Shown: positions 7,867 to 16,692 of the stretch, piece by piece
Layout of the letters: each line of letters starts with the position of its first letter
Numbering within the stretch: position 1 is the first letter of the stretch
The notes under the pieces: model-generated
Seen by the model: the letters and a program-made list of their open reading frames with translations, nothing else
Told to the model about the DNA's origin: nothing
Databases searched by the model: none
Position numbers and translations under genes: made by a program
Assembly (NCBI GenBank): GCA_965116355.1
Contig: OZ220679.1
Span: 1,302,001-1,366,000, forward strand
DNA: 64,000 bases
From: UBA1127 sp965116355
GTDB lineage: Bacteria; Chloroflexota; Dehalococcoidia; Lucifugimonadales; UBA1127
Reading direction: 5' to 3'

Positions 7867-8365
7867 CGCGGCCTCCCGTCATCAGCGTCGAGAGCAGGTT
7901 GGCGACCGGCAGCCGGCCGGCGTACGTGAGGGCGATGACGCCCGAGAGCGTCCGGTCGAGCTCGTCCTCGCGGGTGAGGTGGAAGTACTGGAGGCCGAGG
8001 GCGTCCAGGATGCCGGGGATGGCGCGGGCGCCGGGCACCTGCGCCAGGTTGAACTCGCCGGGCCCGCCCCGCATTCCGATGAACCAGACGAAGGGGATGC
8101 GGTAGGGGATGTTGAGGGTCGCCAGCGCGTTGACGGTGTTGCCGAAGCCGCTGCTCTGCATGAAGACGGCGCCGCGCTGCCCGGCTGCGTAGGCGCCGGA
8201 GATGATGCCGACAGCTTCCTCCTCGCGGGTGGCGGGGACCATGTGGAAGAAGGGGTCCTGCTCCATCAGCCGGAGGACGCGCCACGTCACCCCGTCGGGC
8301 ACGTAGGCGGCAAGGCTTACGCCCGCGTCCTTCAGCCCCTGCACAATCTGCTCAGCCCAGGCCAT
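7853..8365 (-). CDS. Sulfopyruvate decarboxylase alpha-like protein
   Basis: A 170-residue pyrimidine-binding-type TPP domain: YVPDGVTWRVL, then ATREEEAVGIISGAYAAGQRG with the conserved Glu that activates TPP, then MQSSGFGNTVNALATLN and FVWFIGMRGGPGEFNLAQ. It corresponds to ComD and pairs with the downstream beta-like gene, which it overlaps by 14 bases. The C-terminus is slightly longer than needed because of that overlap. Substrate not determined. Confidence 0.75.
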   Translation of the reverse strand: MAWAEQIVQGLKDAGVSLAAYVPDGVTWRVLRLMEQDPFFHMVPATREEEAVGIISGAYAAGQRGAVFMQSSGFGNTVNALATLNIPYRIPFVWFIGMRGGPGEFNLAQVPGARAIPGILDALGLQYFHLTREDELDRTLSGVIALTYAGRLPVANLLSTLMTGGRDAPR

Positions 8366-8434
8366 GCGTCCTCCAACGCGGCGGAATATAGGTGCGGCCT
8401 ATGGGGGGTGTCAAGCGAGCGGCCGGCCCACCGG

Positions 8435-8752
8435 TTACTGCTGCTGAGGCTCGTCGCCGAAGCCGCCGAGGACCTCCTGCCAGACCGCGACGACCTCCCC
8501 CTTGCCAATCAGCTCGCTCTCCATGAAGCGGACGACGCTCTGGACCGTCTCGTGCGCCTGGACGTAGCTGGTGTTGACGACGCTCAGGCCGAGCTGCGAG
8601 CTGCGGTGCGAGTCCTGGCCGGCGACCTCGGCCACGGAGACGTTGTAGCGGTCGCGGAGGCGCGCCATGAGCGACTGCACCACGCCGCGCTTGTCCTTCA
8701 GCGAGGTGGCGGCGGGCAGGTGCAGGGTGACGGTGGCGACGGCGATGTTCAT
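8435..8752 (-). CDS. DUF503 (YlxP-like) family protein
   Basis: A 105-residue protein. The N-terminal strand MNIAVATVTLHLPAATSLKDKRGVVQSLMARLRDRYNVSVAEV is the family signature, and the centre SSQLGLSVVNTSYVQA also fits. YlxP-type proteins are small alpha/beta proteins often found near ribosome-assembly or translation-factor genes; their biochemical role is unclear. A Gln/acidic tail of about ten residues follows the conserved part. No rbfA or infB neighbour is present here. Confidence 0.85.
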   Translation of the reverse strand: MNIAVATVTLHLPAATSLKDKRGVVQSLMARLRDRYNVSVAEVAGQDSHRSSQLGLSVVNTSYVQAHETVQSVVRFMESELIGKGEVVAVWQEVLGGFGDEPQQQ

Positions 8753-8804
8753 GGCGTCCTCTGTGCAAGCGTTTGCCGGAGTGGCCCCCAGGCCAATCCG
8801 TTCG

Positions 8805-8838
8805 TGAGACCCTTCGAGAGCCTCAGGGCGAACGGGTT
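8805..8838. repeat. Dispersed repeat, TTCGA-n-CTCAGG family
   Basis: CCCTTCGAGAGCCTCAGGGC, then a GAACGG-type end. Related copies lie near 15559, 22554, 32497, 58117, 63056 and 63183, mostly between genes. Confidence 0.6.
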
Positions 8839-8851
8839 GGCTGGGCGGCGC

Positions 8852-9379
8852 CTACCCAATGAACTCGGCGATGACGTCGTCAAGCTGGCCCTTGGTGATG
8901 GCTCCGCTCCAGTTGCGGTGGACGGTGCCATCGGCGTTGATGAAGACCGTCGTCGGCATGCCGCGGACCTCGTAGTCCATGATGATGCTCCGGTCCAGCG
9001 CCTCGCCGACGGGATATGTCAGCTCGATGGTCTCCAAGAACTCGAGGGAGGCGGGGCGCTCGCCGAGCAGGGTGAAGGAGCCGACGTCGACGCCGAGCAC
9101 AAGGGCGTCGCTGCCGTCGGCCTGCAGCTCCTCCCACACATCCTGGAAGTGGGGCATCTCCGCGCGGCAGGGCGGGCAGAGGGGCGCCCAGAAGTTGACG
9201 ATGACGGGGCGTCCCTCCAGGTCGCTGAGGCTGACCTCGGCGGCGCCTCCGAAGTGCTCGGCGCCGCTGTAGAGGGGCATGGTGAAATCCGCGGCAGTCT
9301 CGGCGTCCGAGCCGCCGTTGCAGGCGAGCGCCAAGGCGAGAATGAGCCCGAGGGCCGCCAGGGCCGCTGATGTCCGCAT
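8852..9379 (-). CDS. TlpA/ResA-like thioredoxin lipoprotein
   Basis: A 175-residue predicted lipoprotein. A hydrophobic signal segment ends in the lipobox LALAC (Cys about residue 20), so the mature protein should be anchored outside the membrane. The thioredoxin fold carries FWAPLCPPCRAEMPHF, a CPPC active site in the TlpA-type context, then the cis-proline GMPTTVFINADG. Family members reduce disulfides in extracytoplasmic proteins such as cytochrome c apoproteins; the partner is unknown here. No ccm/res genes are in the window. It is separated from DUF503 by about 100 bases that hold a dispersed repeat. Confidence 0.88.
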   Translation of the reverse strand: MRTSAALAALGLILALALACNGGSDAETAADFTMPLYSGAEHFGGAAEVSLSDLEGRPVIVNFWAPLCPPCRAEMPHFQDVWEELQADGSDALVLGVDVGSFTLLGERPASLEFLETIELTYPVGEALDRSIIMDYEVRGMPTTVFINADGTVHRNWSGAITKGQLDDVIAEFIG

Positions 9380-9424
9380 CCGGTGTTCCTCCGTGCGCCG
9401 GCGGCCCGAGCGAGACCGGCGATG

Positions 9425-11020
9425 CTACCAGCCGACGGCCGCCCCCGACTTCCGCGGCTCCGACGCGCCGCTGAGCACGCCCGTTTCGGGGTCCCGGGCG
9501 ATGACCTGCGCCCCGCCGAAGCCGACCCGGCGGAAGCCCTCGACCACCTCGATTTGGTGCCCGCGGGCGGCCAGCCCCCTGGCCACTTCGGCCGAGACCC
9601 CCTCTTCCAAGTCTACCACCCCATCTAGGCCGACGCTGAAGCGCAGCGCGTCCAGCGCCGCCTGCGGCCCCAGGCCGAAGTCCACCATGTTGGCGATGAC
9701 CTGCAGGTGGCCCTGCGCCTGCTGGAAGCCCCCCATGACGCCGTAGGTGAGCCAGAGGTCGCCGCCGCGGGTGGCGAGGGCCGGGATGATGGTGTGGAAG
9801 GGCCGCTTGCCCGGCGCCAGCGCGTTCGCGTGCTCGGGGTCGAGCGAGAAGAGGGCAGCGCGGTTCTGCAGCGCAATGCCGGTGCCCGGCACCACCAGCC
9901 CCGAGCCGAAGCCGGCGAAGAGGCTGTTGATAAAGGAGCACCCGTTCCCCTCCTCGTCGACGGCGGAGAGGTAGACGGTGTCGTGCACGGCCGGGACCTT
10001 GCCGAAGGGCACGGTCTCCATGGCGAGCTCCTGGCTGATGAGGCCGCGGCGCTCGGCTGCGTATTCCTTCGAAAGAAGCTGCTGCGTCGGGACGAGCGCT
10101 GCGCGCGGGTCGGCGATGTACTCGAAGCCGTCGGCGAAGGCGAGCCGCGTGGCCTCGATCATGTGGTGGTACGTCTCCAGCGACTGGAAGCCCATGTCGC
10201 GGATGGGGATGCCCTCGACGATGTTCATGGCCATGAGGGCGATGAGCCCCTGGCCGTTGGGCGGGCACTCCCAGCAGGTGACGCCGTGGTAGTCGGTGCT
10301 GATGGGCTCGTCCCAGGTGGGGTAGTCGGCCGCGAGGTCCTCGGGCGTCATCCACCCGCCGCGGAGCTGCACGTAGTCGGCGATCTTCTGGGCGATGGGG
10401 CCGCGGTAGAAGGCGTCCGGGCCGCCCTCGGCGATGGCCCGCAGGGTGCGCGCCAAGTTCGGCGAGTGGAAGACCTCGCCCTCGCGAGGCGCCCGACCGT
10501 CGACCAGGAACTCCTGGCCGGAGGGGTAGCGCGAGAGCTTGTCGACACCGCCCGACCACTGGTAGGCGATGACGTCCGTGACCGCGTAGCCCTGCTCGGC
10601 GTACTCGATGGCGGGCTGCAGCACCTCCGCGAGCGACATGGTGCCGTACTCGCGCAGGATGGTGTCCCACCCGTTGACGGTGCCGGGAACGGAGACGGAC
10701 CAGGCGCTGTCACCGGGGATGTGCTCGAGTCCGTGGCGCGTCACGTCCTCGATGGCGGCTGACGCGGGGGCGCGTCCGCTGGCGTTCAACGCGACGACGC
10801 GCTTCTCCTTGGCGAGCCAGATGAGGGAGAAGAGGTCGCCGCCCACGCCCGTCGACATGGGCTCGACGACGTTGAGGCAGGCGGCCGTGGCGACGGCGGC
10901 GTCGACGGCGTTGCCGCCGGCCATGAGCATGCGCAGCCCGGCCACCGCGGCGAGGGGCTGGCTCGTGGCCACCATGCCGTGCTTTGCGTGAATGGCTGAC
11001 CTTCTTGAGTTGAAGTACAT
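9425..11020 (-). CDS. ggt: Gamma-glutamyltransferase family Ntn-hydrolase
   Basis: A 531-residue GGT/cephalosporin acylase-type protein. The large subunit begins with HGMVATSQPLAAVAGLRMLMAGGNAVDAAVA and VVEPMSTGVGGD, the glutamate-binding region. The predicted autocleavage is before the Thr in AVHDTVYLSAVD, which would become the N-terminal nucleophile of the small subunit; GSGLVVPGTGIALQNR and APGKRPFHT follow as in the family. No signal peptide is apparent, so it may be cytoplasmic and need not act on glutathione. It stands as a single gene with a start at 11020. Confidence 0.9.
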   Translation of the reverse strand: MYFNSRRSAIHAKHGMVATSQPLAAVAGLRMLMAGGNAVDAAVATAACLNVVEPMSTGVGGDLFSLIWLAKEKRVVALNASGRAPASAAIEDVTRHGLEHIPGDSAWSVSVPGTVNGWDTILREYGTMSLAEVLQPAIEYAEQGYAVTDVIAYQWSGGVDKLSRYPSGQEFLVDGRAPREGEVFHSPNLARTLRAIAEGGPDAFYRGPIAQKIADYVQLRGGWMTPEDLAADYPTWDEPISTDYHGVTCWECPPNGQGLIALMAMNIVEGIPIRDMGFQSLETYHHMIEATRLAFADGFEYIADPRAALVPTQQLLSKEYAAERRGLISQELAMETVPFGKVPAVHDTVYLSAVDEEGNGCSFINSLFAGFGSGLVVPGTGIALQNRAALFSLDPEHANALAPGKRPFHTIIPALATRGGDLWLTYGVMGGFQQAQGHLQVIANMVDFGLGPQAALDALRFSVGLDGVVDLEEGVSAEVARGLAARGHQIEVVEGFRRVGFGGAQVIARDPETGVLSGASEPRKSGAAVGW

Positions 11021-11128
11021 TTCTTCCCTCCTTGGCGAGTCAGGACGCTCCAGGGCTGTTGGGCACGGCGTCAGTATACTCGGGCCGAGTCCTCCTTGGG
11101 GCCTGTAGGCGCCGGGTGTTTGCCCGCG

Positions 11129-12112
11129 CTACCGCCCCGCCGCTTCCAGGACCTTCGTGCCGAGAAGCTTGGCGCAGGCGTACACGGCTGCCGTGTACGG
11201 CATTGGCACGCCGGCGATCTTGCCGAGCTCCAGCACCACGCCCACGAGCCCGCCGATCTCGATGGGCCGGGCGGTCTCCACGTCCTGCAGCATGGACGTC
11301 TTGTGGTCGCCCACGTTCTCCGCGCCCGCCATCCGCTGGTCGATGCTGATGGGCACCTCGATCCCGAAGGAGTTGGCGACGGCGTGGGCCTCCTCCATCA
11401 TCGCGCGGGCCAGCGCGCTGGCGTCGCGGTCACGGGCGATCTCCGCCATGCCCGCCCGGGTCAACGCGCTGATGGGGTTGAAGGCCAGGTTGCCCATGAG
11501 CTTGACCCAGATCTCCTGCCGGATGTTGGACCGTATCGGCGCGCGAATCCTCGCGGCGCCCAGCGACGCAGAGATCGCCTTGGCCCGCTCCGACGTCGTC
11601 CCATCGAGCTCGCCCAGCGAGAACCGGTTGCCCTCCGAGTGCTCGATGATGCCCGGCGCCACGATGTTGGCCGCGGGGTACACCACGCAGCCCAGGATGT
11701 CCTCGTTGGGAATGTGCCGCTCTATGATGCCGTCCGGGTCCACGCTCTCCAGCCGGGTCCCGTCCCAGGGCCCGCCATGCCGGTGGAAGTACCACCACGG
11801 GATGCCGTTCTGCGCCGGCAACACCACCGTCTCTCGCCCGAGCAGCGGCCCCAGCAACGGCGCGATGGCGGGAAGGCCGTGCGCTTTCACTGCCAGGACC
11901 ACGACATCGGCGATACCTACCTTCTTGGCGTCGTCCGTGGCGAAGACTCTGGCGTTGAATTCGCCGTCGGGGCTGTGCACGGTGACGCCGTTCTCCTGCA
12001 TCGCCGCGAGGTGGGGGCCCCTCGCGATGAGGGCGACGTCCTCACCGGCGAGGCTGAGCTTGGCGCCCATCCACGCCCCGATGGCACCGGCCCCGTAAAT
12101 CGCGAATTTCAC
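11129..12112 (-). CDS. 2-dehydropantoate 2-reductase family protein
   Basis: A 327-residue ketopantoate reductase-like oxidoreductase. The N-terminal Rossmann motif MKFAIYGAGAIGAWMGAKL binds NADP(H). VVVLAVKAH, LPAQNGIP and the C-terminal helical domain with WVKLMGNLAFNPISALT (the conserved Lys...Asn pair) match PanE. Standard PanE makes pantoate for coenzyme A, but paralogues of this family are common and reduce other 2-oxo acids. Here it is followed on the same strand by GGT and preceded by an acyl-CoA ligase, not by panB/panC, so I leave out a gene symbol. Confidence 0.88.
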   Translation of the reverse strand: MKFAIYGAGAIGAWMGAKLSLAGEDVALIARGPHLAAMQENGVTVHSPDGEFNARVFATDDAKKVGIADVVVLAVKAHGLPAIAPLLGPLLGRETVVLPAQNGIPWWYFHRHGGPWDGTRLESVDPDGIIERHIPNEDILGCVVYPAANIVAPGIIEHSEGNRFSLGELDGTTSERAKAISASLGAARIRAPIRSNIRQEIWVKLMGNLAFNPISALTRAGMAEIARDRDASALARAMMEEAHAVANSFGIEVPISIDQRMAGAENVGDHKTSMLQDVETARPIEIGGLVGVVLELGKIAGVPMPYTAAVYACAKLLGTKVLEAAGR

Positions 12113-12162
12113 GTCGTCCCCCTCCCCTCACCGGCCATCCCGGCAGCCGGCGTAAGGGCCTC

Positions 12163-13671
12163 CTACTTGGAGAACATCTCCGTCAGGAACCGGCGCTGGA
12201 TCTTGCCCGTTGGGCCGCGCGGGATCTCGTCCATGACGTGGATGACGCGCGGCACCTTGTAGTCGGCCAGCTTCTCTCGGCAGAAGGCCACGAGCTCCTG
12301 CGTGGTCACCTCGCCGTTGAGCACCACGGCCGCCGAGGGCTCCTCGCCGTGGGTCTGGTGCGCGACGCCGAAGGCGACCGCCTCCGCCACGGCCGGGTGG
12401 TCCAGCAGCGCGTTGTCGATCTCCAGCGGCGAGATCTTCTCACCGCTGCGGTTGATCATCTCCTTCAGGCGGCCCGTCAGGGTCAGGTAGCCGTCGTTGT
12501 CCAGCATGCCCTCGTCGCCGGTGCGGAACCAGCCGTTGGTGAACGAGGTGGCGTTGGCCTCGGGGTTGTTCTCGTAGCCGGAAATGACGTTGTCGCCGCG
12601 GATGACGACTTCGCCCCGCTCGCCGCTTATGAGCAGGGTGCCCTCCTCGTCCATGATGGCGATCTCAACGCCCGTGCCGGGGCCGACGGCGCCGGGGAGG
12701 CGGTTGCCGGGCGGGAGGGGGTTCGAGGACATCTGGTGCGCGGCCTCGGTCATGCCATAGGCCTCCAGCACCGGGACGCCGAACTGCTGCTCGAGCTCGT
12801 CCATGACGACGGGCGGGAGGGCGGCGCTGCAGCTGCGGATGAAGCGCAGGGTCTCCGGCACCTCCGGTTTGGTGCTGCGGGCGCGGGCCAGCAGGGCTTG
12901 GTGCATGGTCGGCACGGCCGAGTACCAGGTCACGTTGTGCTCCCTGACCACGGGCCAGAAGTTCAGGGGGTTGAAGCGCGGCGGCGCCACGACCGTGCCG
13001 CCCGTCTGCAGCGTCGACAGCGTGGAGGCGACGAGGCCGTGCACGTGGAAGAGGGGCATGACGCACAGGGCCACGTCGTCCGACGTCAAGTCGTAGGTGG
13101 CGGCGATGTTGCGCAGCGAGGTGGTCAGGTTGCGGTGCGTCAGCGGCACCCGCTTGGGCCGCGACGTGGTGCCGCTGGTGTGAAGGACGAGGGCGACGTC
13201 GTCGGTTGCGGGCCACGGCGAGTCGCTGGCGCCCTTGCCCTCACCGACGGCGGTCAGGCTCACCTGCCCGTCGCCGGCCATCGTCGCGACAATGTGCAGC
13301 GCGCCGGGCGGGGCGACCTCGACGATAGCCTCGCCGCCCTCAGGGCCGGTGATGACGGCCGAGGCGTTGGTGTCGTCGAGGTAGAAGGCGAACTCGTCGA
13401 TCTTGTACGCGGCATTCAGCGGGGCTGCCGTCGCTGCGGCGGTGACCGCCAGGAACGTCACGATGGACTCAAGGCCGTTGGGCAGCACGATGGCTACCCG
13501 GTCCTCCTTGCCGATTCCGAGCTCGCGGAGCTGCGTCCGCAGCCGGTCAACCTGCGCCCGCAGGTCGTCATACGAGATGGATGGGCCGTCGGGGGCCACC
13601 AAGGCGGGATGGTCTCCCGCGCCGTAGTCCAGCACCTCCCGAAGGGTCTGCGCTTGCGTGCCCGTCGCCAT
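12163..13671 (-). CDS. AMP-dependent acyl-CoA synthetase, oxalyl-CoA synthetase-like
   Basis: A 502-residue adenylate-forming ligase. The P-loop LVLHTSGTTSRPKRVPLTH is of the form typical of oxalyl-CoA synthetases (AAE3/Pcs60), in which Arg follows the second Ser. The other core motifs are present: YGMTEAAHQM, GWFRTGDEG, LTGRLKEMINRSGEKI and the acylation-domain lysine in PRGPTGKIQRRF. The substrate is therefore most likely a short dicarboxylate or related acid; oxalate is a family-based guess. The malate synthase gene ends 49 bases upstream on the same strand, so a shared C2 (glyoxylate/oxalate) role is plausible. Confidence 0.85.
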   Translation of the reverse strand: MATGTQAQTLREVLDYGAGDHPALVAPDGPSISYDDLRAQVDRLRTQLRELGIGKEDRVAIVLPNGLESIVTFLAVTAAATAAPLNAAYKIDEFAFYLDDTNASAVITGPEGGEAIVEVAPPGALHIVATMAGDGQVSLTAVGEGKGASDSPWPATDDVALVLHTSGTTSRPKRVPLTHRNLTTSLRNIAATYDLTSDDVALCVMPLFHVHGLVASTLSTLQTGGTVVAPPRFNPLNFWPVVREHNVTWYSAVPTMHQALLARARSTKPEVPETLRFIRSCSAALPPVVMDELEQQFGVPVLEAYGMTEAAHQMSSNPLPPGNRLPGAVGPGTGVEIAIMDEEGTLLISGERGEVVIRGDNVISGYENNPEANATSFTNGWFRTGDEGMLDNDGYLTLTGRLKEMINRSGEKISPLEIDNALLDHPAVAEAVAFGVAHQTHGEEPSAAVVLNGEVTTQELVAFCREKLADYKVPRVIHVMDEIPRGPTGKIQRRFLTEMFSK

Positions 13672-13720
13672 GACTGTGTCCTCCCGTTGTGATGTGCTGC
13701 CCCGGAGGGGTCTCCGCTGC

Positions 13721-15412
13721 CTAGAAGGCGTCCGGGGCTGCGGCTATGGCCGCGAGGTCTTCTCTGGTATACGAGCCCAGGCTCCGAAAGTCAAACTCCG
13801 TGTAGTTCTTGATCCACCGCATGACCACCCTGGTCGCCGCCCGGTACCGCGCGACGGTCTCCTCGCGGGCCGCGTCACCGGCGTCGGGGGCGTCCTCCGC
13901 CAACCGCGCCAGGATGTCCTCCTCCTCCGCTAGAAGGATGCGCTTGACGACCTCCAGGGTGTGCGTCTCGCCCGTCTCGTCGTCGGGCGCGGCGTGGATG
14001 ATGCGCTGGCCGGTCTGGGCGGCGGAGATGCGGGCCGTCGCGAGGTCCTCCATGAGCGCAGGGTGCAGGCCGGGCCGGCCCGCCAGGCTGTCGATGCCCT
14101 TGGCGCCGCGGCCGTTGAGCCAGCCCTCGACGTACTCGATGAGGGTGCGGAGGTTGCGGCGGGTGCCCTCCATGGTGACCTTGCCCTCGGGCCGCTTGAT
14201 CTCGATGGGGTAGTTGTCGGGGTCCATCATGGCGGCCGTGGGCTGGAAGCCGCTGTCGGAGAGCTCCTTGAAGGGGGCGGCGGCGACGCCCATGTGGAAG
14301 ATGTGGGCCACCCACCCCCGGGAGAACCCCTGCGCGGCCTCCCACTCCTTGTCGGCGCGGATGGACGCGGCGGCGGCGGCGTTGACGGCCTCGTCGCGGC
14401 TGGGGAGCGCCGTCGCCATGCCGCCGATGGCGACGCCGCCGTGCTTGAGGCAGACGGCGACGAGGCGGCGGAAGATGTTGGACATGAAGTCCGTCGTCTT
14501 GATGTCGACGCCGAACCGGTCCGGCCAGACCATGTCCGGGTCGGCCATCACGTACTCGAGGATGCTGGCCTTCAGGTCCCAGCGCGCGGCGTTCAGGCCC
14601 GCGCCGTAGGGGCCGAGCTGGTGTAGGATCTCCTCCATCTGGAACACGGCGGGCAGCGACTCGATCAGGGGGATGGCGCGGATGGTGGCGGTGCGCAGGT
14701 GTTCGAGGCGGAATTGGCTCTCGGCGAAGAAGCCGCGCCAAAAGGCCGTCTCCGTCGCCGACTCGATCTTGGGCAGGTAGAAGTAGATGCCGAGCCCGGC
14801 TTCGACCTGCGCGCGCCCGGCGTGGAAGAGGGTGAGGCACGCGCCGAGGATGGCCGCCGACACCGGCACCCCCCCGATGGTGACTTCCGGCTCGTCCAGG
14901 TGCAGGCCACGCTCGCGGTGCATGAAGAAGGGGAGCGGGCCTTGCTGAACGGCGTAGTCGCGGCCGCGGGCCTCGTCGCGGTACGTCAGGCCGCCCGTCA
15001 CGGCGAGCACGCGGTTGTGGGCGGCGCGGACCGTGTCGACTAGGCGGTGGCCGGCCGAGTCCTCGTCGTCGTCGAGGTCGCCCTCCGCGCGAACGCCGTC
15101 GGCGCCGGGGTTAAGGGCGTTGATGAACATGGGGGTGATGGAGACGGGCCCGGTGATCTCGATGCCGGGCTTGCGGAGCTCGGCGGGCACGGGGGGCACG
15201 CGCCATGGCTGCGCGGCGTCTCCGGCCGGCGGCAACGACGGCAACTCACCGTCGAGGGCGCGGCCCTGCGTCTGCGAGCGGGCCTCCCGGAACGCGGCAA
15301 CGCGCGGCGCGAACGTCCGGTGCATGTGCGAGAAGTACACGCAGAACTCCGGCGTGAACAGCTCCGCCGCGCCCTCGACGCCGGCGAAGGTCACGCCCCT
15401 GACCGTGGGCAT
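13721..15412 (-). CDS. Malate synthase family protein
   Basis: A 563-residue protein from ATG 15412; an upstream in-frame start would add 37 residues unlike the family. It has the malate synthase TIM-barrel pattern: FFMHRERGLHLDEPEV, the acidic FYLPKIESATETAFW metal/substrate region, RATIRAIPLIES-like strand, the LGPYGAGLNAARWDLKASILEYV segment and GGMATALPSRD with WVAHIFHMGV toward the C-terminus. The enzyme condenses glyoxylate with acetyl-CoA. No isocitrate lyase is in the window, so the glyoxylate source is open. It lies upstream of the oxalyl-CoA-synthetase-like gene. Confidence 0.88.
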   Translation of the reverse strand: MPTVRGVTFAGVEGAAELFTPEFCVYFSHMHRTFAPRVAAFREARSQTQGRALDGELPSLPPAGDAAQPWRVPPVPAELRKPGIEITGPVSITPMFINALNPGADGVRAEGDLDDDEDSAGHRLVDTVRAAHNRVLAVTGGLTYRDEARGRDYAVQQGPLPFFMHRERGLHLDEPEVTIGGVPVSAAILGACLTLFHAGRAQVEAGLGIYFYLPKIESATETAFWRGFFAESQFRLEHLRTATIRAIPLIESLPAVFQMEEILHQLGPYGAGLNAARWDLKASILEYVMADPDMVWPDRFGVDIKTTDFMSNIFRRLVAVCLKHGGVAIGGMATALPSRDEAVNAAAAASIRADKEWEAAQGFSRGWVAHIFHMGVAAAPFKELSDSGFQPTAAMMDPDNYPIEIKRPEGKVTMEGTRRNLRTLIEYVEGWLNGRGAKGIDSLAGRPGLHPALMEDLATARISAAQTGQRIIHAAPDDETGETHTLEVVKRILLAEEEDILARLAEDAPDAGDAAREETVARYRAATRVVMRWIKNYTEFDFRSLGSYTREDLAAIAAAPDAF

Positions 15413-15651
15413 AGGCGCCACCCCCGGAACATGGCTTGCGTACGAGCGGGCGCATGGGCGAGCGTCGCTCCCGCCTGCTCGTGGACACCTACACGATTCT
15501 AGCCGCGTCGTACGTGGCGTCAAGGATGGGGCGGTGGCCCGTGCGTGAGCTGCCGCCCCCTTCGAGAACCTCAGGACAGGCTTCGACAGGCGCAGAGCGA
15601 ACGAGGCGGGCGCCGCCGCACCCCGTTCGTGCCGCCGTGGTCGCCAGGGGC

Positions 15652-16548
15652 CTACTTGCGCAGGAACTTCTGGATGCGCTGGCCCATGAGGACCTCGCAG
15701 ACGTAGAGGTCGCCGCGGCTGTCGACCCAGACGCCGTGGGGGCCGATGAACTGCCCGGGCTCCGGCTTCCGGTACTCGGGGTCGCCGAGCTGGGCCAGCA
15801 CGTTGCCCTCGAGGTCCAGGATGGTCACCCGCGACTGCAGCTCAGCGACGTACATGATGTTGTTGCTGTCGACGAAGAGCTTGCAGGGCTGGATGAAGCC
15901 GCCCCACTCGTCGAGGTACTCGCCCTGGGGGGTGAAGACCTGGATGCGGTGGTTCTGCCGGTCGGCGACGAAGACCTTGCCCTCGGCCTCCCAGACGCTG
16001 TGGACGAGGTTGAACTGGCCGGGGCCCGTGCCCGGCTCGCCCCACGAGTACTCGAGGGTGCCGTCGTCGGCAAACTTGTGGACGCGGCAGTTGCGGTAGC
16101 CGTCGGAGACGTAGAAGCCGCCGGAGGCCGAGAGGGCGATGTCCGTCGGGTGGTGGAAGGGCCCGGCGGGCCGCAGGACCTCGCGGTTCTCGTCGGTGTA
16201 GCCGGTGTCCGAGGGCTGGCCGCGGTTCCCGATCTCGAAGACCTTCTTGCGGTCACTGGTGAACTTCATGGCGACCTGGCCGGCGCGGTCGACGAAGTAC
16301 TGGTTGTCGCCGGCGTCGGTGCAGAGGCCATGGGCGTCGCCGAACTCGTCACTGCCCCAAGTGCTGAGGAACTTCCCGTCGCGGTCGAAGACCATGACGG
16401 GGTTGGAGGTGCGGGTGAAGACATGGACGCGGTCCTGGGAGTCGGTATTGACGGAGCCGATCTGGCCCCACTCCATGCCGTCGGGGAGCTCGCCCCAGCC
16501 CTCCGCGACCTCGTAGGTGAAATCGCCCGAACCCACTGTCGTTGCCAT
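15652..16548 (-). CDS. NHL-repeat six-bladed beta-propeller protein
   Basis: A 298-residue protein without a signal peptide. Repeated NHL units are visible as D..DRVHVFTRTSNPVMVFDRDGKFLSTWG, HPTDIALSASGGFYVSDGYRNCRVHKFADDG, HSVWEAEGKVFVADRQNHRIQVFTPQGEYL and GPHGVWVDSRGDLYVCEV. The layout resembles proteins annotated as peptidyl-alpha-hydroxyglycine alpha-amidating lyase-like, but that enzyme activity is not supported by sequence alone. NHL propellers usually serve as binding scaffolds. It stands alone, with repeat-derived sequence on both sides. Confidence 0.85.
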   Translation of the reverse strand: MATTVGSGDFTYEVAEGWGELPDGMEWGQIGSVNTDSQDRVHVFTRTSNPVMVFDRDGKFLSTWGSDEFGDAHGLCTDAGDNQYFVDRAGQVAMKFTSDRKKVFEIGNRGQPSDTGYTDENREVLRPAGPFHHPTDIALSASGGFYVSDGYRNCRVHKFADDGTLEYSWGEPGTGPGQFNLVHSVWEAEGKVFVADRQNHRIQVFTPQGEYLDEWGGFIQPCKLFVDSNNIMYVAELQSRVTILDLEGNVLAQLGDPEYRKPEPGQFIGPHGVWVDSRGDLYVCEVLMGQRIQKFLRK

Positions 16549-16599
16549 AGCGCGCCTCCTCTCGCTGGAACGCCCTCCGCTACGTCCGGCCCAATCCGC

Positions 16600-16640
16600 T
16601 CATCCTTTGATTTTCCTCAGGACGAACGGATGCGACGCCC
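16600..16640. repeat. Degenerate dispersed repeat upstream of the NHL gene
   Basis: CTCAGGACGAACGGATG is a decayed member of the TTCGA-n-CTCAGG family, within the 144-base gap between the NHL and CvpA-like genes. Nothing else is seen in the gap. Confidence 0.4.
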
Positions 16641-16692
16641 AAGGGTGTTCCGTGCCTGTCCGGTTGGGCGCATTATGGCAAGGGTTGCGCCG

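Noticed and set aside
11129..12112. A pantothenate biosynthesis locus
   Set aside because: Only a PanE-like reductase is present; panB, panC and panD are not nearby, and the family has many paralogues with other substrates.
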